From Flavobacteriales bacterium UBA1937 (GTDB lineage: Bacteria; Bacteroidota; Bacteroidia; Flavobacteriales; Weeksellaceae), in the NCBI GenBank assembly GCA_002337005.1, contig DDFD01000040.1, positions 1-42,156 of the forward strand: a stretch of 42,156 nucleotides of DNA, read 5' to 3'. A program made the translations under genes and the position numbers. This document shows positions 1 to 8,789 of the stretch, in pieces (position 1 is the first letter of the stretch; each line of letters opens with the position of its first letter). The notes beneath the pieces were generated by a model. It was not told the origin of the DNA and did no database searches. It saw only the letters and a list, made by a program, of their open reading frames with translations.

Positions 1-1840
1 TAATAAATTGTGAAGCAAACAACTCAAAAGTAGCTCCATCAAAATAATAATGATCTTCTGGCGAAAAATCATTAGCATTGCCTTTCACATACTTGTTTTC
101 CATCCACATATTTTTCATTACTCCGTCATAAATTCTTTGTGAAGCGTCTTTATATTTTTGAAAATCAAGATTTTCGTGTTGCAATAATTCTGCCAATTTT
201 GAAAGTCCTACAGAAGCAACTCCATTGGTAAATGCAAATTGTCTTCCCGGAAGATGATGTTCCCAAGGTCCAGAATCTCGCTTCAACAAATTATTTTCTT
301 GAATAATAAAAAGCAAAGGATCTCCTACTTTTTGGGTAACCAAAGGTTGCCATTTTTTAAAAAACTCCCAATCTTGGCTTTCATTTACATAATCTGCAAA
401 AGCAATGAGAAACAATCCCCAATCATCATATTCTATATTAGGTCCGTTTTCATTGAAATCACATTCCTCGGTTCCATCGCCGAAATATCTTGTTAAAGAA
501 ATCTGGTAATCTATTTCTGGTCCGTAATTTTTACCATCTCTGAAAATATAATTTTTAAATCTATTTCCTTTGGCTTTTAGCATAAATTCCAAACCTTTTT
601 TGGCTTCATCGTACATTCCTAATTTTGCCATTGCCGAAATCGCAAAAGTACCATCGCGAACCCAAGAAATAGCCCAAACTCCAGGACGTAGCGATGCCAA
701 AACCTGTCCGTGAGAAAACGGAAGTTCATCTTTATCCGAAACTTGCGACATTTTAAGCACAGAAACCGCTTGTTCCATTGTGTTTCTTTCTGCTACGGAA
801 ATATTTTTTGGAATTTTTGCCTTGTTGATAAGATTTCGCATAAAGGCGAGTTCGGATTCTCGTAAATTTCTAGTTTCATCATTTAAAATTGCATATTTAG
901 GAAATTCACCATCTTTAATTTCATTTTCTGGAAAAAAGTAATAATCTTTTTCAATGTCATTCAACATTTGAATCATAAATTTACCCGAACTATTTTGATT
1001 TAAATCAAATTTTCTTACAACATTTTTTTTCCCTTCAACAACAACATAAAACACTTTTTCTCCATTTGTAAATGAAGCAAAATAATTAATCGTTAAATCT
1101 TTATATTTAACTTCTATAACGTGCGTGTTTTCCTTGTACCCAACAGAAATCGGTTTATCTATTCTGTTGGTTTTAAGATTGGTAATGAAAGGTTTTACAG
1201 AATTTGTAGAATCTATTTGTGCAAAAATATGAGGATAAACTGCTTCTATCTCGTCAGTTTCGGTATTATAAACAGCTGAAATTAAACCATTAGAAGTGGT
1301 GAGTTGATGGTAAGAATTTTTATTAAGTTTGGCTTTTGCTTTTAAAGCATTGTACTCTTTTAATTTCATTAAAGACAATTTCCCTTTGTACAAACCACCA
1401 AAAGCACCAGCGTGATACACTCTAATTGCCAATACATTATGAGCCTTCAGAAGAGTTTTCGGAATTACATAATTTCTTTGTCTATCCCAAGCTGATTGAT
1501 CATTTGGAGGCATTTTACCAGTGGCTCCTATTTTTTCTCCGTTAAAAAAAGTCTCATCACAAGCATCAATAGTTCCCAATTCTAGCATAAGATCTTCTTT
1601 TTGGAAATTTGCAGGCAAATCAAAACTCACTCTATACCACGCAAAACCGTGATACATCCCAACAGAAGTTTCCGTCCATTTTGCAGGAACGGCAATGTTT
1701 TGCCAAGAAGAATCATTGAACTCAGGATTTTTGAATTCTGCTTTATCTTCTTTGATGATTTTCCAATGATTCGTTGGAATCTGGAAAACCGATTGTGCAA
1801 ACATCTGAAACCCTATTAATAAGAAAAATAGATACCTCAT
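1..1840 (-). CDS. Glucoamylase-like glycoside hydrolase (GH15 type) with N-terminal GH2-like sugar-binding domain, partial
   Basis: An open frame runs from the ATG at 1840 off the left edge, giving about 613 codons without a stop. The first 16 residues are a signal peptide ending FQMFAQ, so the enzyme is exported. Residues of about 20-130 resemble the jelly-roll sugar-binding domain of GH2 enzymes (FNDSSWQNIAVP, then WYRVSFDLP, then FFNGEKIG). From about residue 300 the sequence looks like the (alpha/alpha)6 barrel of glucoamylases: RPGVWAISWVRDGTFAI near residue 385 and IEYDDWGLFLIAF near 455. It probably releases glucose from alpha-glucans or oligosaccharides in the periplasm or at the surface. 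The SIS gene ends 30 bases upstream on the same strand, suggesting co-transcription. The catalytic acid near the C-terminus lies outside the window, so activity cannot be confirmed here. The family call is from remembered motifs and is fairly firm; the substrate is inferred. Confidence 0.8.
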   Translation of the reverse strand, partial: MRYLFFLLIGFQMFAQSVFQIPTNHWKIIKEDKAEFKNPEFNDSSWQNIAVPAKWTETSVGMYHGFAWYRVSFDLPANFQKEDLMLELGTIDACDETFFNGEKIGATGKMPPNDQSAWDRQRNYVIPKTLLKAHNVLAIRVYHAGAFGGLYKGKLSLMKLKEYNALKAKAKLNKNSYHQLTTSNGLISAVYNTETDEIEAVYPHIFAQIDSTNSVKPFITNLKTNRIDKPISVGYKENTHVIEVKYKDLTINYFASFTNGEKVFYVVVEGKKNVVRKFDLNQNSSGKFMIQMLNDIEKDYYFFPENEIKDGEFPKYAILNDETRNLRESELAFMRNLINKAKIPKNISVAERNTMEQAVSVLKMSQVSDKDELPFSHGQVLASLRPGVWAISWVRDGTFAISAMAKLGMYDEAKKGLEFMLKAKGNRFKNYIFRDGKNYGPEIDYQISLTRYFGDGTEECDFNENGPNIEYDDWGLFLIAFADYVNESQDWEFFKKWQPLVTQKVGDPLLFIIQENNLLKRDSGPWEHHLPGRQFAFTNGVASVGLSKLAELLQHENLDFQKYKDASQRIYDGVMKNMWMENKYVKGNANDFSPEDHYYFDGATFELFASQFI

Positions 1841-1870
1841 CAGATTTTTGTGTTTTTATTACGTTTTTTT

Positions 1871-2884
1871 CTAAAGAATTCCGCCTTCATCTTCTACAAT
1901 GTACTTGCAATAAAGAAATTCATCTGGATTGATTTTTTTTTGCAAAGTAAGTTTATAGGATAATATTTGCATCAAAACACTTTCCATCAGAAATTGTTCG
2001 ATTTCTGTTTTTACTTTTAAATCAAAGGTTTTTACCCCTTCAATTTTTGGCAAATCATTTCCAACAATTGTTACATTTCCTTTGAGCAATGCTAAATCTT
2101 TTGCTAATTTCAAATCATTTTCTTTCTGAATTCCTTCATTCAAAAAAATAAAATAATTAATAGGATTAAGTGCTACTTCTTGCAAACCGTGTCTAAAACT
2201 TCCTGTATCAAAAGAAACCGCAGGTTGTTTTGCCGCTTCGTGCCAAAGCAAAACCGCTTCGTTAATGGTTCCGCTTTGTGGTTTTCTGCCTAAAAAATAG
2301 GTAGGATTTTCGGTTTTGAATTCTTTAAGATTATCCTCTGCAAAATTTTCAAATCGTTTTAACTCATCATTGAAGTTTTCAAAAGAAATTTCTTTGATGC
2401 TATTTTTTGAAAAAAAGTTAGCTATCAAAAAAATGGCAGTAAAAGTCGCTAAAGAAATAGAATTATCCATATTTACCTTCATTGGCAAAAATAAATCAAC
2501 GTCTTTTGCAAGCATACTTTCTGCATCATTTCCTACACCAATTGTTTTGATTTTCTGTGCTTTACAATATTGAAGAGATTGAATAATTTCTATACTTTTT
2601 CCACTTCTGGAAAGCAAAATCACCACGGTATTGGGCAATAACGGATAGTTTAAAAACTCTGCGCTATCGATTAAATGCGCTCTATAACCTTTTTGCCAAA
2701 GAAAATATTCCCAGAATTTTCCTGCATTGTAACTCGCTCCAATTCCTGAAATGATGATTTCCGAAGCTTCATCTAAACATTTTTGAGTTTCATAAATAAG
2801 ATTTCCACCTTCATTTTGATAAAAATAAAGACATTTTTCCCATTCTACAGCTTGTGAACTTATATTTTGAAAATATTGAGACAC
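1871..2884 (-). CDS. SIS-domain sugar-phosphate isomerase/deaminase-like protein
   Basis: This 337-residue cytoplasmic protein has two sugar isomerase (SIS) domains and no glutaminase domain, so it matches the C-terminal half of GlmS, or stand-alone relatives such as AgaS, NagB-II or fructoselysine-6-phosphate deglycase. Visible motifs are SGIGASYNAGKFWEYFL near residues 46-62 and the phosphosugar-binding LLSRSGKS near 90-97. KQPAVSFDTGSFRHG in the second domain is typical of GlmS-like isomerase sites. The start is a GTG at 2882-2884. No ATG lies upstream in frame before a TAG, and the first internal methionine falls inside the fold. With a BadF-type kinase at 11099-11959 nearby, a role in amino-sugar phosphate breakdown is possible but inferred. 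It probably forms an operon with the glucoamylase-like gene downstream. Confidence 0.75.
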   Translation of the reverse strand: MSQYFQNISSQAVEWEKCLYFYQNEGGNLIYETQKCLDEASEIIISGIGASYNAGKFWEYFLWQKGYRAHLIDSAEFLNYPLLPNTVVILLSRSGKSIEIIQSLQYCKAQKIKTIGVGNDAESMLAKDVDLFLPMKVNMDNSISLATFTAIFLIANFFSKNSIKEISFENFNDELKRFENFAEDNLKEFKTENPTYFLGRKPQSGTINEAVLLWHEAAKQPAVSFDTGSFRHGLQEVALNPINYFIFLNEGIQKENDLKLAKDLALLKGNVTIVGNDLPKIEGVKTFDLKVKTEIEQFLMESVLMQILSYKLTLQKKINPDEFLYCKYIVEDEGGIL

Positions 2885-3007
2885 TTTTAATTTACGATTT
2901 AAGATTTTGGATTGTAGATGCTTATTCTAATGAATTTTCACAAATTTAAAGGATTGAGCAGATTTTAATTTCCTTATAATCTACTCAATTCCTTAAATTC
3001 ATCATTA

Positions 3008-3046
3008 AAAAAGCAAAGAACAGTACTGAAACCGTCTTTGCTTTTT
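3008..3046 (-). terminator. Rho-independent terminator after the GH3 gene
   Basis: Perfect 12-bp arms AAAAAGCAAAGA (3008-3019) and TCTTTGCTTTTT (3035-3046) enclose a 15-base loop. Read on the minus strand, the hairpin ends in a U-run directly after the GH3 stop codon. It separates the GH3 gene from the SIS and glucoamylase-like genes. Confidence 0.8.
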
Positions 3047-3055
3047 AAAATAATA

Positions 3056-5392
3056 TTATTTATTCCAAGTAACTTTTTGTGAAACCGTCTTTTGTGAATC
3101 ACCTCCTACGAAAAATTCAAATTCACCAGACTCCCAATCGTATTTCAGATTATTGTCATAGAATTTAAGATCTTCTGGAGTTACGCTGAAGGTAACTGTT
3201 TTAGATTCACCAGCTTTTAAGAACACTTTTTGGAAACCTTTTAGCTCTTTTACGGGTCTTGTATTGCTGCCAACTAAATCTCTGATGTACAATTGTACGA
3301 TTTCGGCGCCATCATATTTTCCTGAATTTTTCAATTCTACAGAAACTTTTAAAGTTTGATTTCCTTTTAAATTTTTAGAACTTAAACTCAAATTATTGTA
3401 AGCAAACTGAGTGTAACTTAAACCATAACCAAAAGGATAAAGTGGTGTATTACATTCATCTAAATAATTAGAACGGAATTTTTCGAACTGACATTTTTCT
3501 ACAGAAGCTTGAGAAAGTGGTCTTCCTGTATTTTTATGATTGTAGAAAATAGGAACTTGTCCTACACTTCTTGGGAAAGTCATTGGTAATTTAGCGGAAG
3601 GATTTACTTTACCATAAAGTACATCAGAAATCGCTAAACCAGCTTCAGAACCTGGGAACCATACATTAAGAATAGCATCAGCTAATTCGCTTTCTTCTTT
3701 AATTTCCATAGCTCTACCTGCAAATAATACCAATACAATTGGTTTCCCTGTTTTTTTCAATTCTTTAAATAAGTCTTTTTGAGCTTGAGGAATAGAAATA
3801 TTAGTTCTAGAGCTAGATTCGCCACTCATTTCAGCAGTTTCTCCGATTGCAAGAAGAATTACATCCGCTTTATTAGCTACATCTACTGCTTCTTTTAGCA
3901 TTTCTTCTTTGCTTCTAGGATCTCTGTATGTATTTTTATTAAACATAGCAGCATTTTGTTCAAAAGTAGCATCATAATCTACATTAGAACCTTTAGCATA
4001 TGTGAAATTTACAGAATTCCCTAAAGTTTGTTTAAGTCCTGCCAAAAGAGAAATTGCATCTTTGTGTTTTGCAGCTACACTCCAAGTTCCAGGCATATTC
4101 TCGGCATTGTCTGCTAATGGTCCTATAACTGCAATATTTTTTTGAGATTTTAACGGAAGAATTTCGTTAGCGTTTTTCATTAAAACCATAGATTGTGCAG
4201 AAATATTTCTTGCTACATCTCTATTCGCTTGACTAAAAACTTCGGTTTTAGCTCTGTTTACATCACAATATTTATATGGATCATCAAAAAGCCCCAAATC
4301 ATACTTAGCTTCTAAAATTCTTTTTACCGCTAAATCTATTTGTTTGATGTTTACTTTTCCCTCTTGTACAGATTTTTTAAGAGTGGTAAGGAAGCCTTCT
4401 CCTACCATATCCATATCTACACCTGCATTCATTGCTAAGGCAGAAACTTGTTGTAAATCTCCCATTCCGTGGTCTGTCATTTCATTGATACCAGTGTAAT
4501 CCGTAACTACAAAACCTTTGAATTTCCATTGATTTCTAAGAACTTCTGTCATTAACCATTTATTACCAGTAGCAGGAATTCCGTCCACTTCATTGAAAGA
4601 AGCCATCACAGAACCTACACCTGCATCTACCGCTGCTTTATAAGGAGGGAAATACTCATTATACATTCTTACGTGGCTCATATCTACGGTATTATAATCT
4701 CTACCAGCGTCTGGAGCTCCATATAATGCAAAATGCTTCACACATGCCAAAATGGTATTTTTAAGAGATAAATCTTTTCCTTGATAACCAAAAACCATTG
4801 CTTTTGCCATTTCAGAACCTAGATATGGATCTTCACCTGCACCTTCTGCTACTCTTCCCCATCTTGGGTCTCTAGAAACATCCACCATCGGTGAGAAAGT
4901 CCAGTTAATACCATCAGAACTGGCTTCATTAGCAGCAATTCTAGCAGATTGTTGTACCAAATTGGTATCAAAAGAAGACGCTAAACCTAGTGGAATTGGG
5001 AAATTGGTTTCATAACCATGGATAACATCCATCCCGAAAATTAAAGGGATTTTTAAACGGCTTTTTTCTACCGCTACTTTTTGTACTTCTCTGATTTTTT
5101 CAACTCCTTTTATGTTGAAAAGACCTCCTACTTTTCCTTCTTCAATTTTTTTTCCGATATCAGAACTTTGAGCTTGACCGGTGGTAATATCACCAGCTCC
5201 TGGAAGATTAAGTTGCCCTAATTTTTCGTCTAATGTCATTTTAGACAATAGAGAATTTACGAAAACTGTCTTTTTGGCTTGATACTCTTTAGTTTGATAA
5301 CTTTGAACTGGCTGTTTTACAATCTCTTGAGAAAACCCTACAGCAGAAACCAACAGCGTGCATAACACCATTTTAGGATTAAAAGTTAACAT
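3056..5392 (-). CDS. bglX: Periplasmic beta-glucosidase, glycoside hydrolase family 3 (BglX-type)
   Basis: This 778-residue secreted enzyme hydrolyses terminal beta-D-glucosyl residues from oligosaccharides. An N-terminal signal peptide is followed by the GH3 TIM barrel: the FGMDVIHG motif near 119-126, RWGRVAEGAGEDP near 177-189, CVKHFALYG near 217-225, and the predicted nucleophile Asp298 in GFVVTDYTG. The second alpha/beta sandwich domain contains AIGETAEMSGESSSR, where the acid/base Glu is expected. A C-terminal fibronectin-III-like domain closes the protein (GAEIVQLYIRD, then LKAGESKTVTF). Length and order fit BglX of Bacteroidetes. A shorter signal peptide starting at Met8 is possible. 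The gene is followed by its own terminator and transcribed divergently from the acyl-CoA synthetase. Linkage specificity cannot be read from sequence. Confidence 0.93.
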   Translation of the reverse strand: MLTFNPKMVLCTLLVSAVGFSQEIVKQPVQSYQTKEYQAKKTVFVNSLLSKMTLDEKLGQLNLPGAGDITTGQAQSSDIGKKIEEGKVGGLFNIKGVEKIREVQKVAVEKSRLKIPLIFGMDVIHGYETNFPIPLGLASSFDTNLVQQSARIAANEASSDGINWTFSPMVDVSRDPRWGRVAEGAGEDPYLGSEMAKAMVFGYQGKDLSLKNTILACVKHFALYGAPDAGRDYNTVDMSHVRMYNEYFPPYKAAVDAGVGSVMASFNEVDGIPATGNKWLMTEVLRNQWKFKGFVVTDYTGINEMTDHGMGDLQQVSALAMNAGVDMDMVGEGFLTTLKKSVQEGKVNIKQIDLAVKRILEAKYDLGLFDDPYKYCDVNRAKTEVFSQANRDVARNISAQSMVLMKNANEILPLKSQKNIAVIGPLADNAENMPGTWSVAAKHKDAISLLAGLKQTLGNSVNFTYAKGSNVDYDATFEQNAAMFNKNTYRDPRSKEEMLKEAVDVANKADVILLAIGETAEMSGESSSRTNISIPQAQKDLFKELKKTGKPIVLVLFAGRAMEIKEESELADAILNVWFPGSEAGLAISDVLYGKVNPSAKLPMTFPRSVGQVPIFYNHKNTGRPLSQASVEKCQFEKFRSNYLDECNTPLYPFGYGLSYTQFAYNNLSLSSKNLKGNQTLKVSVELKNSGKYDGAEIVQLYIRDLVGSNTRPVKELKGFQKVFLKAGESKTVTFSVTPEDLKFYDNNLKYDWESGEFEFFVGGDSQKTVSQKVTWNK

Positions 5393-5456
5393 ATATAATT
5401 TTTATTTAGGATTAATTTAAGGTAAAATTATGAATCTTTTATGATATACATACTAT

Positions 5457-5485
5457 AAAATCTATATTTTAACACATTGAGACAA
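5457..5485 (-). promoter_or_regulatory. Probable Bacteroidetes-type promoter of the GH3 gene
   Basis: On the minus strand TTG (5483-5485) is followed after 18 bases by TAGATTTT (5457-5464), a near match to the -33 / -7 pair TTG...TAnnTTTG. It lies 65 bases upstream of the GH3 start in an otherwise AT-rich gap. Confidence 0.4.
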
Positions 5486-5529
5486 TATTAAAAAATCATA
5501 AAATTTTACTTTAAGAATAATAATTTAAT

Positions 5530-5537
5530 TAAATTTG
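5530..5537 (+). promoter_or_regulatory. -7 promoter element of the acyl-CoA synthetase gene
   Basis: TAAATTTG matches the Bacteroidetes -7 consensus TAnnTTTG 36 bases before the ATG at 5574. No good -33 TTG is visible at the usual spacing, so the call rests on one element. Confidence 0.4.
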
Positions 5538-5573
5538 GAAAATTCTAAATTTTAAAACTATTCTTTGCAAAAA

Positions 5574-7343
5574 ATGAAATTAATACAACTGTTAGAAAAA
5601 AACGCTCAAAACCTTCCGAATAAAAACGCCATCAGTTACAGAGATAGAGAAAACCTTATTATCCTAACTTGGAAAGAATTTTGGAACAAGGTATGTCAAA
5701 CCGCAAACGGACTTCATACTTTGGATGTAAAAAAGGGAGATTGTGTAGGCGTTTTTTCGCAAAACTCTAAAGATTGGGTCATTTTTGATGTTGCAACACA
5801 AATGTTAGGTGCTGTTACCATCCCTATTTACGCTACTAATAATTACGCACAAACAGAATACATCATCAAACAAACCGAAATGCAACATATTTTGGTAGGT
5901 GATTCTCCCCAATTAGAAATCCTGAAAAGTGCCGAAACTCATCTCAATAAAAAACTTCATATTTTCACCTCTCACATTATAAAAGATGAAGCTGAAAATA
6001 TTACTTATTTTCCAGATTTTATTTCCCATTTTTCTACTGAAAGAAATATTGCCGAAATCACAGACGAAGATTTGGCTACCATATTATATACATCAGGAAC
6101 CACTGGAACACCAAAAGGAGTAATGCTATCACACGGTTGTTTCAAAGATGTAATTACTGCACATAATCAGTTCTTTGGCTTTAATAACTTACACTCAATG
6201 AAATCTTTGGCTTTCTTACCTTTGAGCCATATTTTCGAAAGAGCATGGACTTTATATGTACTTTCTCAAGGAGGAGAAGTCGCGATTTTAGAAGACCCTA
6301 AAAATATCCTTAGTGCTTTAAAACAAGTACAACCAAACGCAATGTGTGCTGTACCTAGATTCTATGAAAAAGTGTATCAAACTTTGGTAAAAAAAATAGA
6401 TGCAGCATCGCCAACCAAACAAAAATTGTTCAAAAAAGCACTGGAAGTAGGTGCTAAAGTTGCCGATAAAAAAAGAACAGGGGCGTCAATTCCTTTTGGC
6501 TTGAATCTTCAGCATAAATTCTTTAATGCTTTGGTTTTCAAAAAAATTAAAAAAGAATTGGGCGGGAATCTAGAATTCTTACCTTGTGGTGGTGCTATGC
6601 TTAAAAAAGAAATTTCCGAATTCTTTGCTGCCATTGGTTTACCTGTAATTGTAGGATACGGATTAACCGAAACCACCGCTACCGTAACCGCTTTGCCTAC
6701 CAAAAATTATGTATATGGAAGTGTAGGAATTCCGTTACCTGGAGTAGAAATAAAAATAGGTGCAGAAGACGAAATCTTGGTAAAATATGGTGGCGTAATG
6801 AAAGGTTACTATAAAAACGAAGAAGAAACAGCCAAAGTTTTTACAGAAGATGGATATTTCAGAACAGGTGATGCTGGCAGAATAGATGAAAACGGAAATC
6901 TTTACATCGTAGATAGAATTAAAGATTTAATGAAGACCTCAAACGGAAAATACATTGCACCACAAACTATAGAAATCCCGTTGCAATCTCATCCTGAAAT
7001 TCTTCAGGCGATGGTAATTGCGGAAGGAAAGCCTTATGTTTCGGCGGTAATTGTTCCAGATTTTGAAACTTTAATTGAGAAATATCAGGAGTTTAAAAAC
7101 TATGTTTCGCTAACTATAGAAGAGAAGAAAAAACTATTAGAATCTCCTTTTATCAAAGAAAAATTCGAGAAAATAGTAGCAGATATTCAGAAGGAATTTG
7201 CGTCTTACGAAAAGATTAAAAAATTCAAACTTCTTCCAGAAGAGTTTACCATCGAAAAAGGCGAAATAACTCCTACTCTTAAAATTAAGAGAAGAGTGGT
7301 TCTAGAAAAACTAAATGCTCTGATTGAAGGAATGTATGCTTAA
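5574..7343 (+). CDS. Long-chain fatty-acid--CoA ligase (AMP-forming)
   Basis: This enzyme activates long-chain fatty acids with ATP and CoA, via an acyl-adenylate, for membrane lipid synthesis or beta-oxidation. It is an ANL-superfamily protein of 589 residues. The P-loop-like motif YTSGTTGTPKGVMLSH is near residues 170-185, the adenylate-binding GYGLTETTATVT near 362-373, the FRTGDAG hinge region near 422, and DRIKDLMKTSNGKYIAP near 440-456. The insertion pattern fits FAA1/FadD15-like ligases of Bacteroidetes. I chose the ATG at 5574. The frame could open at a TTG at 5565, but only ATG gives the usual MKLIQLLEKNA start. An alpha/beta hydrolase follows 34 bases downstream and may be co-transcribed. 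Confidence 0.93.
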   Translation: MKLIQLLEKNAQNLPNKNAISYRDRENLIILTWKEFWNKVCQTANGLHTLDVKKGDCVGVFSQNSKDWVIFDVATQMLGAVTIPIYATNNYAQTEYIIKQTEMQHILVGDSPQLEILKSAETHLNKKLHIFTSHIIKDEAENITYFPDFISHFSTERNIAEITDEDLATILYTSGTTGTPKGVMLSHGCFKDVITAHNQFFGFNNLHSMKSLAFLPLSHIFERAWTLYVLSQGGEVAILEDPKNILSALKQVQPNAMCAVPRFYEKVYQTLVKKIDAASPTKQKLFKKALEVGAKVADKKRTGASIPFGLNLQHKFFNALVFKKIKKELGGNLEFLPCGGAMLKKEISEFFAAIGLPVIVGYGLTETTATVTALPTKNYVYGSVGIPLPGVEIKIGAEDEILVKYGGVMKGYYKNEEETAKVFTEDGYFRTGDAGRIDENGNLYIVDRIKDLMKTSNGKYIAPQTIEIPLQSHPEILQAMVIAEGKPYVSAVIVPDFETLIEKYQEFKNYVSLTIEEKKKLLESPFIKEKFEKIVADIQKEFASYEKIKKFKLLPEEFTIEKGEITPTLKIKRRVVLEKLNALIEGMYA

Positions 7344-7377
7344 TGTTTATGAAAACAAGTTGTAAGAACAGGTGATA

Positions 7378-8259
7378 ATGAATTTTAAATTTTATCATAA
7401 ACTGCTTTTTTTTGCCCTATTGGCAATTCCAAAAATAGCTTTTTGCCAATCAACTGATTTTACTATTCAAGAGGTAAAGTTTGAAAGTCAGGGAATAATG
7501 CTAGCTGGTTCTATTGTAGAGCCCAAAAAACCAATTGCAGCTGTGGTAATTGTTCACGGATCAGATCCTGTAAAAAGAGAAATGGACTTTGCTAAAATTC
7601 TTGCTAAAGAAGGTATAGCAGTTTTGACCTATGACAAACGAGGAGTTGGTGAATCTGGTGGTGTTTATGTAGGGCCTTCGGTTGGTACTAATAATATTGA
7701 TTTTGATAATCTTAATCTTTTGTCTTACGATGCTAGTGCCGCTATCAATGTATTTAAAACTCATCTTAAAAATAAAAAAATTCCTCTTGGGTTGATAGGC
7801 TTTAGTCAGGCAGGATGGATTATTCCTCTAACCGCGGAAAAAAATAAAAATGTAAATTTCATGACCATTTTTAGTGGTCCCGTTATTACGACGCTAGAGC
7901 AGCTTAGATTTCAGTTTTATACCAATGGTAATGAAAATTTTTGGGACACGCATACAGAATCTGATGCCAGAGAACATACTAAAAATGATCCTGACAAATA
8001 CCAATTTACAGCAACAAATCCTCAGGAACCGCTCAGAAAACTCACCATTCCAGGTCTTTGGATTTTTGGTGGTAAAGACATACAAGTGCCTGTAGTCTTA
8101 TCAATGGAGAATTTAGACCAACTTAAGAAAAAAGGTAAAAAATATGAATATATCTTATTTCCGAAATTAGGGCACAATACATCTTCTTCAGAATCACCAG
8201 AGCCTGTAAAAGCTGCGGTTAAGTGGATAAAATCATTTAATCAAAAAAAGAAAAAATGA
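7378..8259 (+). CDS. Secreted alpha/beta hydrolase (dienelactone hydrolase-like)
   Basis: A signal peptide (KLLFFALLAIPKIAFCQ) precedes an alpha/beta hydrolase of about 270 residues. The oxyanion HGSDP near residue 62, DKRGVGESGG near 88-97, the nucleophile elbow GFSQAG near 142-147, an acidic residue in GGKDIQVP near 232-239 and the catalytic histidine in LGHNTSS near 264 make a complete Ser-Asp-His triad. It is probably a periplasmic esterase or peptidase-like hydrolase; the substrate is unknown. The start is set at the ATG at 7378, since the upstream GTG at 7372 only adds two residues before the signal peptide. Its last codons overlap the next gene by four bases (ATGA), so the two are translationally coupled. 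Confidence 0.85.
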   Translation: MNFKFYHKLLFFALLAIPKIAFCQSTDFTIQEVKFESQGIMLAGSIVEPKKPIAAVVIVHGSDPVKREMDFAKILAKEGIAVLTYDKRGVGESGGVYVGPSVGTNNIDFDNLNLLSYDASAAINVFKTHLKNKKIPLGLIGFSQAGWIIPLTAEKNKNVNFMTIFSGPVITTLEQLRFQFYTNGNENFWDTHTESDAREHTKNDPDKYQFTATNPQEPLRKLTIPGLWIFGGKDIQVPVVLSMENLDQLKKKGKKYEYILFPKLGHNTSSSESPEPVKAAVKWIKSFNQKKKK

Positions 8260-8723
8260 ATCATTCCATTTGCCTTGCCAATAGATTCCGAGAAGTTATT
8301 TTAAATGGAACTTGGATTGCCAATACCAATTTCAAAAAAGAATTAGAAAATCTAGATTGGAAAATAGCAACAACTCAATTTCAAAACTTAAATACTATTT
8401 CTGTTCTTGCACAGCACATTCATTATTATATTAATGGTGTTAAAAATGTTTTTTTGGGAGGTAATCTAGAAATAAGTGACCAATATAGTTTTGATTTCCC
8501 TGAAATAAATTCACAAGAAGAATGGCAAAATTTTCTTATAAAATTCTGGACAGACTCGGAAGAATTTGCAAATTTGGTTGAGAAACTTCTAGAAGAAAAA
8601 CTAGCCGAAGCTTTTGTAAATGAAAAATACGGAAGCTACCAAAGAAATATAGACGGAATGATAGAGCACTGTTACTATCATCTGGCTCAGATTGTATTAA
8701 TTAAGAAAATATTAAATAAATAA
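8256..8723 (+). CDS. DinB-like putative metal-binding hydrolase/transferase
   Basis: This 155-residue protein resembles the DinB/YfiT four-helix-bundle family. It has histidines in the expected places: LAQHIHYYINGV near residues 50-61 and MIEHCYYHLAQIVLIKK near 135-151. DinB-fold proteins often bind a divalent metal and act as thiol-dependent transferases or hydrolases, and in bacillithiol producers some are bacillithiol S-transferases. This genome encodes BshB1 (36399-37118), so a bacillithiol-linked role is possible but only inferred. The start overlaps the hydrolase stop by four bases, and a strong terminator follows. No signal peptide is seen, so it is likely cytoplasmic although its upstream partner is exported. 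Confidence 0.65.
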   Translation: MNHSICLANRFREVILNGTWIANTNFKKELENLDWKIATTQFQNLNTISVLAQHIHYYINGVKNVFLGGNLEISDQYSFDFPEINSQEEWQNFLIKFWTDSEEFANLVEKLLEEKLAEAFVNEKYGSYQRNIDGMIEHCYYHLAQIVLIKKILNK

Positions 8724-8731
8724 ATTTCTAA

Positions 8732-8770
8732 AAACACCCCCTCTTTTAGGTCATAAAAGAGGGGGTGTTT
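8732..8770. terminator. Strong bidirectional terminator
   Basis: A perfect 17-bp inverted repeat (8732-8748 and 8754-8770, core CACCCCCTCTTTTA) has a 5-base loop and A/T runs on both sides. It lies between the convergent DinB-like gene and malic enzyme and can end transcripts from both. Confidence 0.92.
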
Positions 8771-8789
8771 AATAATTATTGACAGTTAT

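Noticed and set aside
1..1840. Left end as intergenic or pseudogene with small plus-strand ORFs
   Set aside because: The minus strand is open without interruption for 613 codons and reads as a coherent signal peptide, sugar-binding domain and glucoamylase barrel. The plus-strand frames are shadows.
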